This document shows positions 45,892-55,467 of a stretch of DNA of 64,000 bases, piece by piece. Source of the stretch: Planctomycetota bacterium (GTDB taxonomy: Bacteria > Planctomycetota > B15-G4 > JADJEK01); NCBI GenBank assembly GCA_016709145.1, contig JADJEK010000004.1:248001-312000 (forward strand), written 5' to 3'. The first letter of the stretch is position 1. Each line of letters begins with the position of its first letter. The position numbers and the translations under genes were made by a program. The notes under the pieces were generated by a model. That model saw nothing but the letters and a program-made list of their open reading frames with translations, was not told the DNA's origin and searched no databases.

Positions 45892-48800
45892 TCAGCGGTC
45901 GAGCAGGACGCCGACGACCTTGCCCTTGGCCGCCGAGAACACCGCGAACGAGCCGGCGCAGGTGCCGCGCATCTCGATGGCGGCGTCACCCGAGAACAGG
46001 CCGAGCGTCTCGAGCGTCCTGCGGTCGAGCACGTGGATCAGTCCGTCCGCGGCGGCAGCCGGCACGCGCGCGCCGGTCCCATGCGCGATCCGGACGTCGA
46101 GCTCGATCACACGCGCCGTCTTCGTGGCGAGATCGACCGACGCGACGCGGCCCTGCGATTCGATCACGGGAAACTCCGCGTGCGGAGCGATCGCGGTGAC
46201 CGCACGACCCGGGAACACCGGAATCGTCGCCGTGCGCTCCAGACGGATCGCATCGAACGCGAACAGCGCGCCGTCGCCGGTCCCGACGAACAACGTCGAA
46301 CCATCGACCGCGAACGCACGGACAGCGCCTTCACCGAACGTCGCGTCCGGCACCGCGGTCAGACCTCCGCCTTGCGTGAGGATCCACACGCGACCTGAGC
46401 GCGAGACCAGCGCGAAGCGATCGCCGGCGATCGGATGCGGACCGAACTCGATTCCGGAGTCGACCGCGACGTGTCGAGCGCTGCCCCCCTGACACACTGC
46501 GACCGCGCCGTCCTCGAGCGCGAGTGCGATCGCGTTCCCCGCGACGGCCGGCGATCCGCACCCGCGCGCCGGCAACTCGATCGTCTGCAGCACGTGCCCG
46601 TCGGCCCGATCGAGGCGCAGCAGCTTCGATCCGGTCACCGGGACCAGGATGCCTTGCGCCGTGACGGTCGGTGACGCGGTGGCACCAGCGAGGTCCGGCA
46701 GATCGACGGTCCAGCGGGTCTCGAGCGTGCTCGGCGACAGTGCGCAGACTCGACCCTGCTCCTGCGGCACCACGACGAGTGCGGAATCGGCAGCCGCCGC
46801 GAACGCGGCCGACAACGGCAGCACGGCCTCGCGGTCGGCCAACCGCGGCAGCCGCCGCGTCACGCGCGCCGCGGACTTCGCGTCGATCTCGACACGCAGC
46901 GGCACGAACCCGTTGGACGTGAGTTCCACGGTCACCGACTTCGCGTGCGGCAGATCGAGCACGAACGGCGTCTCGGCCGCGAGCGATCCGCCGCCGCTGC
47001 TCAACTCGAGATCGACGCCGTCGACGCGGATGCGCGCACGCGACGGCTCGCTGTCGACCAGGACGGGCAACGTCAGATCCCGCATGCCCGGAGCGTTCGG
47101 ATAGTGCTCGACCGCCTCGAGCAGTCGTGCGTGCGCGTCTTCGAAGCGACCGGCGTTGCGGAAGAACGTGGCCTCGTTGCGCAGGCGCGCAGCCTGATCG
47201 ATGTACTCGTCGAGTTCGGTCACGCCGGCGGCGATGCCGAGCGGGTCGCCGTCACCGGCGAGTTCGAGCGCGCGCTTCAACAGTCGCCGCGCCGACTCGA
47301 AGTCGCCGCCGTGTCGCGCGCTCAGCGCGGATTCCGCGTACGAGCGCGCCTGCTTCAACCGCGACGAGGACCGTTCGCTCTCGAGCGCGCCGCGGTAGCG
47401 CTCGACTTCGTGGAAGTTGCGCTCGGCGACGTCGATCTCACGCAGGTTCTCGATCGCCAGCAGGAACGGCACCGTCAGCGGATAGTGCCGGCAGATCGAG
47501 CCGTAGAAGTCGCGTCCGCGCTCGAACTCGCGCGTGGTGACGAAGTCCTCGAGCGACCAGTTCGAGTAGGCCTTCATGGCCGCGGACGAGTACTTGCCGT
47601 AGGCCACGAACAACACCGCGAATCCCGCGATCATCGCGATCGCGCGCATCGTCGAGCGCACTCGATCCCGACGCACGACCACCGAGCGCTCCATCAGACC
47701 GAGTCGCTCCGCCAAGTCGGAGCGCTTGGGATCGAGCCCTTGCGCACGCTTCAAGCACCGCGAGACCGCGGCGTAATCGCGTGCGCGCGAGTGGACGTCG
47801 GCGACGCGCACCAGCGTGTCGATCGCCAACGCGAACGCACCGAGGCGCGCGGCGAGTTCGGCGACGGACTCCATCTTCGCGGTGTCGCTCTGCGTCAGAT
47901 CGGCGAGTCCCGACAGCACGAGCGCGAGTTCCTCGTTGCGGCCGAGTTCGAACAGCAACTCGGCGAGCTGATGGCCTTCACGGAACGCGTCGTAGCCGGC
48001 GGCAGCGCGGGACGCCGAAGCCGCGTTGCGCAACGCGAACAGGCGCTCGCGCGCCTCGATCAACGTCGGCACGGCGGCCCGAACGCGCAAGTAGTCGCGC
48101 AACGCGCTCTCGAGGTCGCCGCTGCTCTCCGCTTGGCGGCCCGCGGCCATGAAGTGCTGCGCGGCGCGCAACGGCTCCCGCAGCGCCTCGCACGCGGCGC
48201 CGGCGCCGCACGACGTCTCGCGATCGGTCGCACCGAGTGCGATCGCGCGCTCGAGCAAGCGCGCGGCGGCCGCCACGCGTCCGTCGTCGAGGGCTCGCAT
48301 GCCGCGCTGCTTCAACACGTCGACCGGCACTTCGCGCACGAACTGGCGCTCGAGCAGGTGAGCCACGCGTCGGAACACCTGGAACCTTGCGATCCCGGTC
48401 GTCTCGATGATTTGGTCGACGCAGCGTTCGCCGTCCAACGCGTCGTACACGGCACGCAGTTCGACGTCGGGCTCGGTCGCGTCGAGCACGTCGCCGGCGA
48501 CGATCGACTCGAAGATGTCCGAGGCCGAGTGCACGAGTTCCTGGATGTACTGCCATTCGTCGGTGCGACGCGCGGCTTCCATGATCAACGCGTTCGGCGA
48601 CAGAGCCAGTGCCGGATCGAGCTCTCCGACCTCGGCCGGAGCCTCGCCCTCGCGGAACTCGAACGTCGCGTCGCGCAGGAAGAACAGCTCGAACACGGTC
48701 TCTTCGAGCTGTGAGCGCATCGACGCGGTGCGGTCGGAAGAGGTGATCAACCCCATGTGCTCGATCGTCTCGAGCAGATCCTTGTGCAGCGCGCGTGCGT

Positions 48801-49038
48801 TGAAGCGCGCCTTGTCGACCTGCGTCGCATTCACCCTCTTCGCGCGGCACAACGCGCCGAGCGCGCGCTCGACCACGTGGGCGCGATCGAACGGCACGAG
48901 GATCCCGGCCTCCGAGAAGTGCAACGCGTGCAACACTCCGTCGTGCGCGATCTCCAGCGTGCCGGCCTTCTCGTGCAGAAGGAGCATCTGGAAGATGTGG
49001 GCGAGATCGCCGCTGTTGAGTTCACCCCTCAGGGGCAT
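45892..49038 (-). CDS. DUF4388 - TPR - transmembrane - PEGA - PQQ propeller protein
   Basis: A 1048-residue protein leading the signalling cluster. The N-terminal DUF4388/PATAN-type domain is MPLRGELNSGDLAHIFQMLL with EKAGTLEIAHDGVLHALHFS (1-45). Helical, probably TPR, segments occupy about 230-450, and a transmembrane helix (RAIAMIAGFAVLFVAYGKY) lies near 458-476. A PEGA-like repeat (SEPSRARIRVDGVDLELSSG) lies near 660-690. The last 330 residues form a PQQ-type beta-propeller (GRVCALSPSTLETRWTVDLP, GSKLLRLDRADGHVLQTIEL). DUF4388 proteins in myxobacteria and related groups link to MglA/roadblock signalling. AGGAAG precedes ATG 49038. Confidence 0.83.
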   Translation of the reverse strand: MPLRGELNSGDLAHIFQMLLLHEKAGTLEIAHDGVLHALHFSEAGILVPFDRAHVVERALGALCRAKRVNATQVDKARFNARALHKDLLETIEHMGLITSSDRTASMRSQLEETVFELFFLRDATFEFREGEAPAEVGELDPALALSPNALIMEAARRTDEWQYIQELVHSASDIFESIVAGDVLDATEPDVELRAVYDALDGERCVDQIIETTGIARFQVFRRVAHLLERQFVREVPVDVLKQRGMRALDDGRVAAAARLLERAIALGATDRETSCGAGAACEALREPLRAAQHFMAAGRQAESSGDLESALRDYLRVRAAVPTLIEARERLFALRNAASASRAAAGYDAFREGHQLAELLFELGRNEELALVLSGLADLTQSDTAKMESVAELAARLGAFALAIDTLVRVADVHSRARDYAAVSRCLKRAQGLDPKRSDLAERLGLMERSVVVRRDRVRSTMRAIAMIAGFAVLFVAYGKYSSAAMKAYSNWSLEDFVTTREFERGRDFYGSICRHYPLTVPFLLAIENLREIDVAERNFHEVERYRGALESERSSSRLKQARSYAESALSARHGGDFESARRLLKRALELAGDGDPLGIAAGVTELDEYIDQAARLRNEATFFRNAGRFEDAHARLLEAVEHYPNAPGMRDLTLPVLVDSEPSRARIRVDGVDLELSSGGGSLAAETPFVLDLPHAKSVTVELTSNGFVPLRVEIDAKSAARVTRRLPRLADREAVLPLSAAFAAAADSALVVVPQEQGRVCALSPSTLETRWTVDLPDLAGATASPTVTAQGILVPVTGSKLLRLDRADGHVLQTIELPARGCGSPAVAGNAIALALEDGAVAVCQGGSARHVAVDSGIEFGPHPIAGDRFALVSRSGRVWILTQGGGLTAVPDATFGEGAVRAFAVDGSTLFVGTGDGALFAFDAIRLERTATIPVFPGRAVTAIAPHAEFPVIESQGRVASVDLATKTARVIELDVRIAHGTGARVPAAAADGLIHVLDRRTLETLGLFSGDAAIEMRGTCAGSFAVFSAAKGKVVGVLLDR

Positions 49039-49391
49039 GGGTTCTTCCTGTCGCGTCGGGCACGGGGCGGGAGGAGCGGGTTCGGGTGCCCGCCCGGCGC
49101 ACGAAACGTCGACTCTGCATCGGAAGGCGCACGCGCGACCTTTTGGCCGATTCGGACGCGATGTCGACCTGGTCGACGATTCACCCCCCCCCGGATCGGT
49201 CGACCCTTGGTGACTCCACGTTCAGGGCCGCGCCCGCTCGGGCCGAAGATCGCACAGGCGGAGCGGATCGACGAAAGCAGTCCGACTTGCGTCGGCGGCT
49301 GCTACGATCCGACCCGCAATCGCCGACGACGCCACGGCTGGTCCGTGGCACCCGAAGCGACCCCAATCCGCGTCTTTTCCCGAGCCCCTCG
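49039..49391. promoter_or_regulatory. Divergent region of the signalling cluster
   Basis: This 353-nt region must hold the promoter of the minus-strand signalling cluster and of the plus-strand TPR gene. On the plus strand TGCTACGAT (49300-49308) resembles an extended -10, about 84 nt before ATG 49392, with no matching -35. A run of nine or ten C at about 49185-49195 stands out. No gene is supported. Confidence 0.35.
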
Positions 49392-49901
49392 ATGTCGCGT
49401 CTTCGCAATCTCTGGCGCCGGATGCAGTCCCGCGTGCGCGCGTTCCTCGCGTTGCGCGCCGGCTCGTGGCTGTACGAGCGCGGCGAGTTGCTGAAGGCCG
49501 CCGACGCGCTGCACGATTGCGTCGCCAACGGCGGGTCGTCGTTCAAAGCGCACTTGCTGCTCGGCAAGATCTGGTTGCGCGTCGGCCGCTTCGAACGGGC
49601 GCGTGAGGAGTTCGCGCGCGCACGCTTCCTCGACCCCGTGCGTTTCGCCGCGCACGGCCTGCCCGAAGACGTGTTGATCGAAATGGCGCAGCGTTACGTG
49701 CGGCCGCGCCGCCAACTCGCGCCCGACACGGCCGGTTCGACGCTCGGCTTCGGGGACGCCGGTTACGCGACGGCGTCGCCGGCGCACGACGATTTCAGCA
49801 GCGCCGAAGAACGCCGTCGCTTCCGCGCGCTGCCGCCGATCTCGGCGGACGACGTCCGCAACATCGATTGGCGCGCCGCGTCCGAGCTGTTCGACGACTG
49901 A
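49392..49901 (+). CDS. Small TPR-like protein
   Basis: A 169-residue protein with a basic N-terminus (MSRLRNLWRRMQSRVRAF) and two tetratricopeptide-like helix pairs: GSWLYERGELLKAADALHDC near 25-44 and LLLGKIWLRVGRFERAREEF near 55-74. The rest is polar and likely disordered, ending in SADDVRNIDWRAASELFDD. ATG 49392 is chosen because upstream sequence in frame is low complexity. It is divergent from the DUF4388/MglA cluster, so a related role is possible but unproven. Confidence 0.7.
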   Translation: MSRLRNLWRRMQSRVRAFLALRAGSWLYERGELLKAADALHDCVANGGSSFKAHLLLGKIWLRVGRFERAREEFARARFLDPVRFAAHGLPEDVLIEMAQRYVRPRRQLAPDTAGSTLGFGDAGYATASPAHDDFSSAEERRRFRALPPISADDVRNIDWRAASELFDD

Positions 49902-49911
49902 TCCTCGCAGA

Positions 49912-50143
49912 GGCCGTGAAGAAATTGGGGGCCGCCCCCAATTTCTTCACGGCCGAACCCACAAGGTGTCCGAGGCGGCGGCAGCCGCCGTACCCACAGA
50001 TGAACCGCGTCAGTCCAACGCGAATCATCATTGAATTCGGCGACTGCTGTCGCCGAGCAACACGTGGTGAGTCCGGCGGCTGCGCCGCCTCGAACATGAA
50101 TCCATTGGGGGGCAGACCGTTGGTCTGGCCCCCAATGGATTCA
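49912..50143. repeat. Dense cluster of five palindromes (REP/BIME-like)
   Basis: Arms: 49912-49932 with 49934-49954 (21 bp, perfect); 49974-49979 with 49984-49989; 50038-50044 with 50049-50055; 50075-50080 with 50084-50089; and 50097-50118 with 50122-50143 (22 bp, one mismatch). The second and fourth are inverted copies of each other (GAGGCGGCG...CAGCCGCC), so the whole is a roughly symmetrical inverted structure. It lies between the TPR gene and gcvT. No gene is supported from 49902 to 50245. Confidence 0.85.
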
Positions 50144-50245
50144 CGTTCTGTCGGTCGCCCGATTGCTCGGCAGACTTTTTCGACAGGCTGCTAACTTGGC
50201 CCGCTTCGCGCACGCCACACCGCACGCGCCACGGAGCCTCGAACC

Positions 50246-51334
50246 ATGAACGCGCAACGCACGCCGCTGTCCTCCGAACACGAGAGAGCGCGCGCCCAGA
50301 TGGTGAATTTCTCCGGCTGGTACATGCCGGTGCACTACACGTCGATCCTCGACGAGGCGCGGCACGTGCGCAAAGCCGTCGGTCTGTTCGATCTGTGCCA
50401 CATGGGTCGCGTTCGGCTGTCGGGCGAAGGATACGCCGACCTGGTCGATCGGCTGGTGACCTGCAAGACGCGCAACATGAAGACCGGCGTCATCCGCTAC
50501 GCGATGCTGACGCGCGAGGACGGCACCACGATCGACGACGTGCTGGTCTATCGCGAGCCCGACTCGATCTTCCTGTGCATCAACGCCGGCAATCGCAATC
50601 GCGACCTCGCCTGGCTACGCGCGCATGCCGCCGGAACGAACGTCGTCGTCGACGACCTGTCCGAGCGCTTCGCGATGATCGCGCTGCAAGGTCCCAAGTC
50701 GGTCGACGTCGCGCGCAAGTTGTGCGAGGGCGACCCAGGCGCCGTGAAGTACTACGGCTTCACCGTCACGACCTTTTGTGGCATGCCGAACATCATGGTC
50801 TCGCGCACGGGGTACACGGGCGAAGACGGCTACGAGTTCTACTTCCCGGCCGAACGCGCGGTCGACGTCTGGCGCGCGCTGCTCGAGGCCGGCGCGCCGG
50901 AAGGACTCCGTCCGATCGGACTCGGTGCCCGGGACACGTTGCGCCTCGAAGCCGGCATGCCGTTGTTCGGGCACGAGATCGACGACACCACGACGCCGCT
51001 CGAAGCCGACTTGATGTGGGCCGTCGACCTGGAGAAGGACTTCGTCGGCGCCGCGGCGATCCGCGACCTCGCCGCCCGCGGTACACCGCGACGTCTGGTC
51101 GGGTTCAAACTCGCCGGAAAGCGCGTCCCGCGCTTTGGCTACGTCGTCTACGACGGCGACCTCGCGATCGGCGAAGTCCGCAGCGGTACGTTCTCCCCGA
51201 CGCTCGAGACGAACATCGGGACCGCCTTCGTCGGAACCGCGTCGGCCGACAAGAAGCAACTGTCTCTGGACTTGCGCGGCTCGCGCGAAGCCATTGAAAT
51301 CGTGCCCCTTCCGTTCTACCGGCGCGCTCGCTGA
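50246..51334 (+). CDS. gcvT: Glycine cleavage system T protein (aminomethyltransferase)
   Basis: Transfers the methylene group of aminomethyl-lipoyl H protein to tetrahydrofolate. The 362-residue protein has NFSGWYMPVHYTSILDEARH near 21-40, VGLFDLCHMGRVRLSG, LQGPKSVDVARKL, MVSRTGYTGEDGYEFYFPAE, LGARDTLRLEAGMPLFGHEI and RSGTFSPTLETNIGTAFV in family order. It directly precedes gcvH; the P protein is not in the window. Confidence 0.96.
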   Translation: MNAQRTPLSSEHERARAQMVNFSGWYMPVHYTSILDEARHVRKAVGLFDLCHMGRVRLSGEGYADLVDRLVTCKTRNMKTGVIRYAMLTREDGTTIDDVLVYREPDSIFLCINAGNRNRDLAWLRAHAAGTNVVVDDLSERFAMIALQGPKSVDVARKLCEGDPGAVKYYGFTVTTFCGMPNIMVSRTGYTGEDGYEFYFPAERAVDVWRALLEAGAPEGLRPIGLGARDTLRLEAGMPLFGHEIDDTTTPLEADLMWAVDLEKDFVGAAAIRDLAARGTPRRLVGFKLAGKRVPRFGYVVYDGDLAIGEVRSGTFSPTLETNIGTAFVGTASADKKQLSLDLRGSREAIEIVPLPFYRRAR

Positions 51335-51411
51335 GCGGTTTCCCGCCAGCAGCCGCACATCGCCGCCCCGCTTGATCGATCGGTGAAGCCTCGGCAAGGA
51401 GATCGTGTCGC

Positions 51412-51792
51412 GTGATTCCCAACGACCGTCAGTACCTCGAATCGCACGAGTGGGCCAAGAAGGAAGGTGACCTCGTCGTCCTCGGGATCACCGACTTCGC
51501 CGTCAAGCACCTGACCGACCTGGTCTACATCAAGCTCCCCGCGGCCGGCGATCAGCTCAAGAAGGGCGATCGCTTCGGCGAGATCGAGTCGGTCAAGGCT
51601 GTCTCCGACCTGATGTCACCGGTCGACGGCGAAGTGGTCGAAGTCAACTCCGAGCTCGTCGACGCGCTCGATCGCGTCGCCAACGACCCGTACCACGCTG
51701 GCTGGATGGTCAAGGTGCGCGCGCCGAGCGGGATCTCGAGCATGCTCGACGCCGCCGCGTACCAGAAGGTCACCGAAGCCGACGGTCACTGA
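51412..51792 (+). CDS. gcvH: Glycine cleavage system H protein
   Basis: Lipoyl carrier of the glycine cleavage system, 126 residues, complete. The lipoylation site is GEIESVKAVSDLMSPVDG with Lys62. HEWAKKEGDLVVLGITDFA and DPYHAGWMVKVR are typical. GTG 51412 has AAGGAG at 51396-51401, ten nt upstream. It follows gcvT by 77 nt on the same strand and is convergent with a lipoate ligase gene 28 nt away, which may attach its cofactor. Confidence 0.96.
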   Translation: MIPNDRQYLESHEWAKKEGDLVVLGITDFAVKHLTDLVYIKLPAAGDQLKKGDRFGEIESVKAVSDLMSPVDGEVVEVNSELVDALDRVANDPYHAGWMVKVRAPSGISSMLDAAAYQKVTEADGH

Positions 51793-51820
51793 TCGGCTCG
51801 ACCTACAGGACGAGCGCGCT

Positions 51821-52645
51821 TCACTCCGACGCGCGAGTTCGTCGCGAGTCGTCGATCCGATCGCGGTTCCATCGCGTCGTGCCGTACTTCAGACGCACGA
51901 GTTCATCCGCGCGATCACTCTCGGTCGCGCTCGGAGTCGCGAGTTCGTAGGTCCAACCCAGCTCGTCGGCGAAGCCCGCGAGCAGGGCGTCCTCGACCTC
52001 GGTCGGTGTCGGCGTCCTGCCGAGTAGATCGACGAGGCATGCGGCGTCGGGCGCCAGCACGTTGCGCGCGATCGGGATCGACCCGTGGTGCAGCACGCGC
52101 CCGGGTGTGCGCCGCTGCGCCGAACCGACCAGCTTGCGACCGTCGGCGACGAGATCGAAGCTCGTCGCCTTGTAGAAGCAGATCGCTTCCGCGGAGCGCC
52201 CACTGTCCGACCGCGCCGCGCCGTCGTCGCGCGGGACGGCACTGACACCGAGGTGTCGGAGTCCGCGTGCGATGCCCGCGTGGATGCGCGCGTACGACGT
52301 CTTCACGTCGCCGGCGAACCACGGTGCGTCGGGAACGGACACGATCGAGAACGTGACGTCGTGCGCGTGCGCGATCGCAGAGCCGCCGGTCGCGCGGCGC
52401 ACCGCGACGAACTCGCGCGCCGCGAGCCAGGCGTCGTCGAAATCGGCGGCGTCCTGGAAGTAGCCGAGCGACAACCCGAACGGCTGGAACGCATAGAAAC
52501 GAAGCGTCGGCGGCGTGGCCGCCAACGCTTCGTCGAGCGCCATGTTCAGGAACGGGTGGCACGGACCGCTGCGGATCAGCCGAACAGGGCGAATCGTGCG
52601 ATTCGACCAACCGGTCACGGCGACGTCCGCGCGCGCGGGCGTCAC
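51821..52645 (-). CDS. Lipoate-protein ligase A family protein
   Basis: Attaches lipoate, or octanoate in the transferase variants, to carrier proteins such as the adjacent GcvH. The BPL/LplA fold is seen in FLNMALDEALAATPPTLRFY, RRATGGSAIAHAHDVTFSIV and DGRKLVGSAQRRTPGRVLHH, with the catalytic Lys in GRKLVGS. At 274 residues it fits an LplA/LipM type without the small accessory domain. I start at GTG 52645, which overlaps the upstream gene's stop as GTGA; GTG 52618 would remove 9 residues. Confidence 0.88.
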   Translation of the reverse strand: MTPARADVAVTGWSNRTIRPVRLIRSGPCHPFLNMALDEALAATPPTLRFYAFQPFGLSLGYFQDAADFDDAWLAAREFVAVRRATGGSAIAHAHDVTFSIVSVPDAPWFAGDVKTSYARIHAGIARGLRHLGVSAVPRDDGAARSDSGRSAEAICFYKATSFDLVADGRKLVGSAQRRTPGRVLHHGSIPIARNVLAPDAACLVDLLGRTPTPTEVEDALLAGFADELGWTYELATPSATESDRADELVRLKYGTTRWNRDRIDDSRRTRASE

Positions 52646-54435
52646 TTCTTCTCGGTCAGCTCGATCTGCGCGCTCTTCAAGCACTCGTGCGCGAAGAACG
52701 TGTAGCGCAGATCGAGGTAGTCGTTCTCGACCAGCGGGCGCTGCGCAGCGAAGTCCTTCAGCGCGCTCGTGGTGCGGAACTCACCGACCTTGCCGACGAG
52801 GTAGCCGAGGCCGCCGCGTTGTCCAGTGAGCGGCGTGTTGCGCATGCGGATCGGTCCGAACACCTCACCCTCGACGCGGTTGTAGTAGGCGTCGTCCGAC
52901 AGCGAGTAGCCGTCGACGAAGATGTTGTATTCGGTCTCACCGAGCGTCATGCGCATCTCGTTGCGCACCTTCTGCGCGAGCAAACCGTCGGGGATCGACG
53001 CGATCGGATGCGAGAACTTCGCGCGCGCATCGGCGAACGCCATCGGCTCGTCCTTCGCCGTCAGCGCCGCGTACGCGGACACGATGCGTTCCTGAGCGCA
53101 GGCCCAACCGTCACTGCCGGGCGCGGCCTTCTCGCACTCCTCGACCGACGCGAACAGCAATTCCACGCTGACGCGGCCGCTCTCGTAGAACAGCTTGCCG
53201 AACTGCGCGTGATGGCGCTGCAGCTCCGCTTCGTACAGCGCCGGGTCGCCCTTGCAGAGCGTGTCACGCAGGTACTTCTGGAAGCCGAGGCGACGCATGT
53301 AGTACTGGCGATACTCCGCCATGTTGACGAAGCCGCGCAACTGGATCAGGTTCTTGAGCGGGAACAGCGTGTTGGCGAACTCGGCCTCGTGGCCCGAGAA
53401 CGCGCCGGCGAACGCCTCTTTCGTCAGCGACGAGTTGGTCTTGGCGAGCTCTTCGTCCATCGCGGCGTAGAGCAGCGCGAGGCGCAGCGAGCGCTCCCAC
53501 TGCTGGCGGTCGGCGGTGGCGAAATCGAGGATGCGATCGACCGGGATGTCGACGCCCTCGACTTGCATGAAGACACCGTCGCCGAGCGGTTCCTCGATGG
53601 CGTACTTCACGGTCGCGCGATCGACCATCTTGTCTTGCAGCATCTTCAGGAACTGCACGCGGAACAGCGGCGGCAGTTCACGGCGGTTCAGGTACGAGTC
53701 GACCAGGTAGTCGCGCAACTGAGCTTGGTCGTCGAGCAACGCCGCGCTCTCGGGCGGCAGCATGGCGACGTCCGCGTTGGGATCGGCCACTTCGCCGTCC
53801 TTCAGCGGCGGCGACACCGGCGGCAGCAGCAGGCGCTCGCTCTGGAGCTGCGTCTTCACGAACTCGCGATAGCGCTCCCAACCCATCGAGCGCTCGATCT
53901 GGTCGACGTAGCCCTTGTAGCCGGCCTCGCCTTGCGCGCGGGCTTGGTCTTCCTCGGACTTGAGGCGCGCGGTCACGTCGTCGTCGGTCACGAGGAATTG
54001 CGGCGCGTCCTGCGGGCGGTCCTTCAGCGAAGCCTCGACCGCACGCTGCGTGAGGATGCGCGTCAGTTCGTTCTGGACGCCGAAGTAGCCGGAGTTGAAC
54101 GCGACCCACATCCGCAGTTGGTCGCGCGTGATGTCACGGCCATTGACCTTCGCGACGACCGGCGCCTCGAAGTCGACCTTCGACAAATCGATGTCACGCA
54201 CGTCCTCGGCGCGACGCACGTAGGGGCAGCCGTCGGCTCCGCCGCGGTAGTCCTTGACGCTCGCGATCGTCCGGCCGGTGTTCGCGGGCACCTGTCCGGG
54301 CTGCTGCGCGACGATCTGGGGACCATCGGGATTCTGCGGCGCCGGGTTCTGCGGCTGCGCGGTCGCGGGAGCCGGAGGTGCGCCTTGCGGCAGCAAGAGC
54401 GAGAGTCCGAACACGACGGAGGACACATGGATCAT
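52642..54435 (-). CDS. Exported peptidylprolyl isomerase-like (SurA/PrsA-type) protein
   Basis: A 597-residue exported protein with a hydrophobic start (MIHVSSVVFGLSLLLPQG) followed by a Pro/Gln-rich linker. A SurA_N-like segment (VVAKVNGRDITRDQLRMWV near 92-110) precedes long helices. The C-terminal part has a parvulin-like block, EVFGPIRMRNTPLTGQRGGL and GYLVGKVGEFRTTSALKDFA. It probably assists folding of exported proteins; isomerase residues are not certain. A CEKAAPGSDGWAC pair may be disulfide-bonded. GAGG precedes ATG 54435. It is coupled to the lipoate ligase gene, an unexpected partner. Confidence 0.68.
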   Translation of the reverse strand: MIHVSSVVFGLSLLLPQGAPPAPATAQPQNPAPQNPDGPQIVAQQPGQVPANTGRTIASVKDYRGGADGCPYVRRAEDVRDIDLSKVDFEAPVVAKVNGRDITRDQLRMWVAFNSGYFGVQNELTRILTQRAVEASLKDRPQDAPQFLVTDDDVTARLKSEEDQARAQGEAGYKGYVDQIERSMGWERYREFVKTQLQSERLLLPPVSPPLKDGEVADPNADVAMLPPESAALLDDQAQLRDYLVDSYLNRRELPPLFRVQFLKMLQDKMVDRATVKYAIEEPLGDGVFMQVEGVDIPVDRILDFATADRQQWERSLRLALLYAAMDEELAKTNSSLTKEAFAGAFSGHEAEFANTLFPLKNLIQLRGFVNMAEYRQYYMRRLGFQKYLRDTLCKGDPALYEAELQRHHAQFGKLFYESGRVSVELLFASVEECEKAAPGSDGWACAQERIVSAYAALTAKDEPMAFADARAKFSHPIASIPDGLLAQKVRNEMRMTLGETEYNIFVDGYSLSDDAYYNRVEGEVFGPIRMRNTPLTGQRGGLGYLVGKVGEFRTTSALKDFAAQRPLVENDYLDLRYTFFAHECLKSAQIELTEKK

Positions 54436-54665
54436 GACTCAGACCTCGTTGCCATGGCAGGCTGGTTGGATCAGTGCAGGAGCCGTAAAAGCTGACCGGA
54501 TCTAAACTTGAAGTGATCGTCGACGGATGCGACGCCGATGGATCTGGCGCAGCGCCCGCCTGCTACGCTTTGCCGCCTCGGCGCGCTGAACCGTTTTCGC
54601 GCGAACCCGCCACGTGGCACCCCCACGCAGCCCATCCGCTTGCCCGCACGGAGCGCCCCTCACCG

Positions 54666-55382
54666 ATGGCCGAACCGGATCGAGAGGCGTCGCTGCCGGT
54701 GACCGATTGGGTGGAACGCCTCCGCGCGGCGCATGGGCGGGTCGGCGCCGCGGCCGGACTCGGGGCGGCCCTCGCCGCCGCGGCCACCGGGCGGCACCAG
54801 GCCCAAGCCGAAGTCGTCACGACCTGCCTCAGCCTCGGCGTTTCCGCCGAGCAATGCGTCGAAGGTGCGCTGATGACGCACCTATTCGCGGGATTCCCGC
54901 GCGCGATCGAAGCCTTCGCGATCGTCGAGGACGCGGTCCGACGCGCTGGCGGCACGTGGCCACGAGCACCCGGCCCCATCGCCCGCATCGACGCGAACGC
55001 GCAGCGGAGCGCGGGAGCCGCCCTCTTCACGCTGATCTACGGGAGCCACGCGCAGCGCGTGCGGCAGAGACTCGCGCAGTTTGACCCCGCGTTCGAGCGC
55101 GCGGTGCTCGAGGATGCCTACGGCCGCATCCTGGCTCGGCCAGGATTGGACGCGCGGACGCGCGAGCTGATGTCCGTTTGCGTCCTCACGGCCCTCGACC
55201 TGCCCCGGCAATTGCATTCGCACATGAAGGGCGCCGTCGCGGCCGGCGCCACGGTGGACGACATCGAGGAAATGGTTAACTTGGCCGCCGATCTCGTCGC
55301 CGCGTGGCCCGCCACGCGACCGGACGTCGACGGTGCGCGCGCACTGTGGGCGCAGGTCGTCGCCACCCTCCGCAGGCCGTAG
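54666..55382 (+). CDS. Carboxymuconolactone decarboxylase-fold protein
   Basis: A 238-residue protein with two AhpD/CMD-like helical halves. The second half is clearer: LDARTRELMSVCVLTALDLP and RQLHSHMKGAVAAGATVDDI, with the Cys and His spacing of CMD proteins. The first half (VVTTCLSLGVSAEQCVEGAL) is similar but degenerate. Function could be decarboxylation or peroxide/thiol chemistry; not determined. I use ATG 54666; longer frames upstream are not conserved. Confidence 0.82.
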   Translation: MAEPDREASLPVTDWVERLRAAHGRVGAAAGLGAALAAAATGRHQAQAEVVTTCLSLGVSAEQCVEGALMTHLFAGFPRAIEAFAIVEDAVRRAGGTWPRAPGPIARIDANAQRSAGAALFTLIYGSHAQRVRQRLAQFDPAFERAVLEDAYGRILARPGLDARTRELMSVCVLTALDLPRQLHSHMKGAVAAGATVDDIEEMVNLAADLVAAWPATRPDVDGARALWAQVVATLRRP

Positions 55383-55467
55383 GGCCGGTCGCACGAGGTC
55401 CTTCAGAATCGTCTCGGAAACACCCGAAACGATCGGCTTCCGGCACATCGCCGGACGGGAGTCCATG

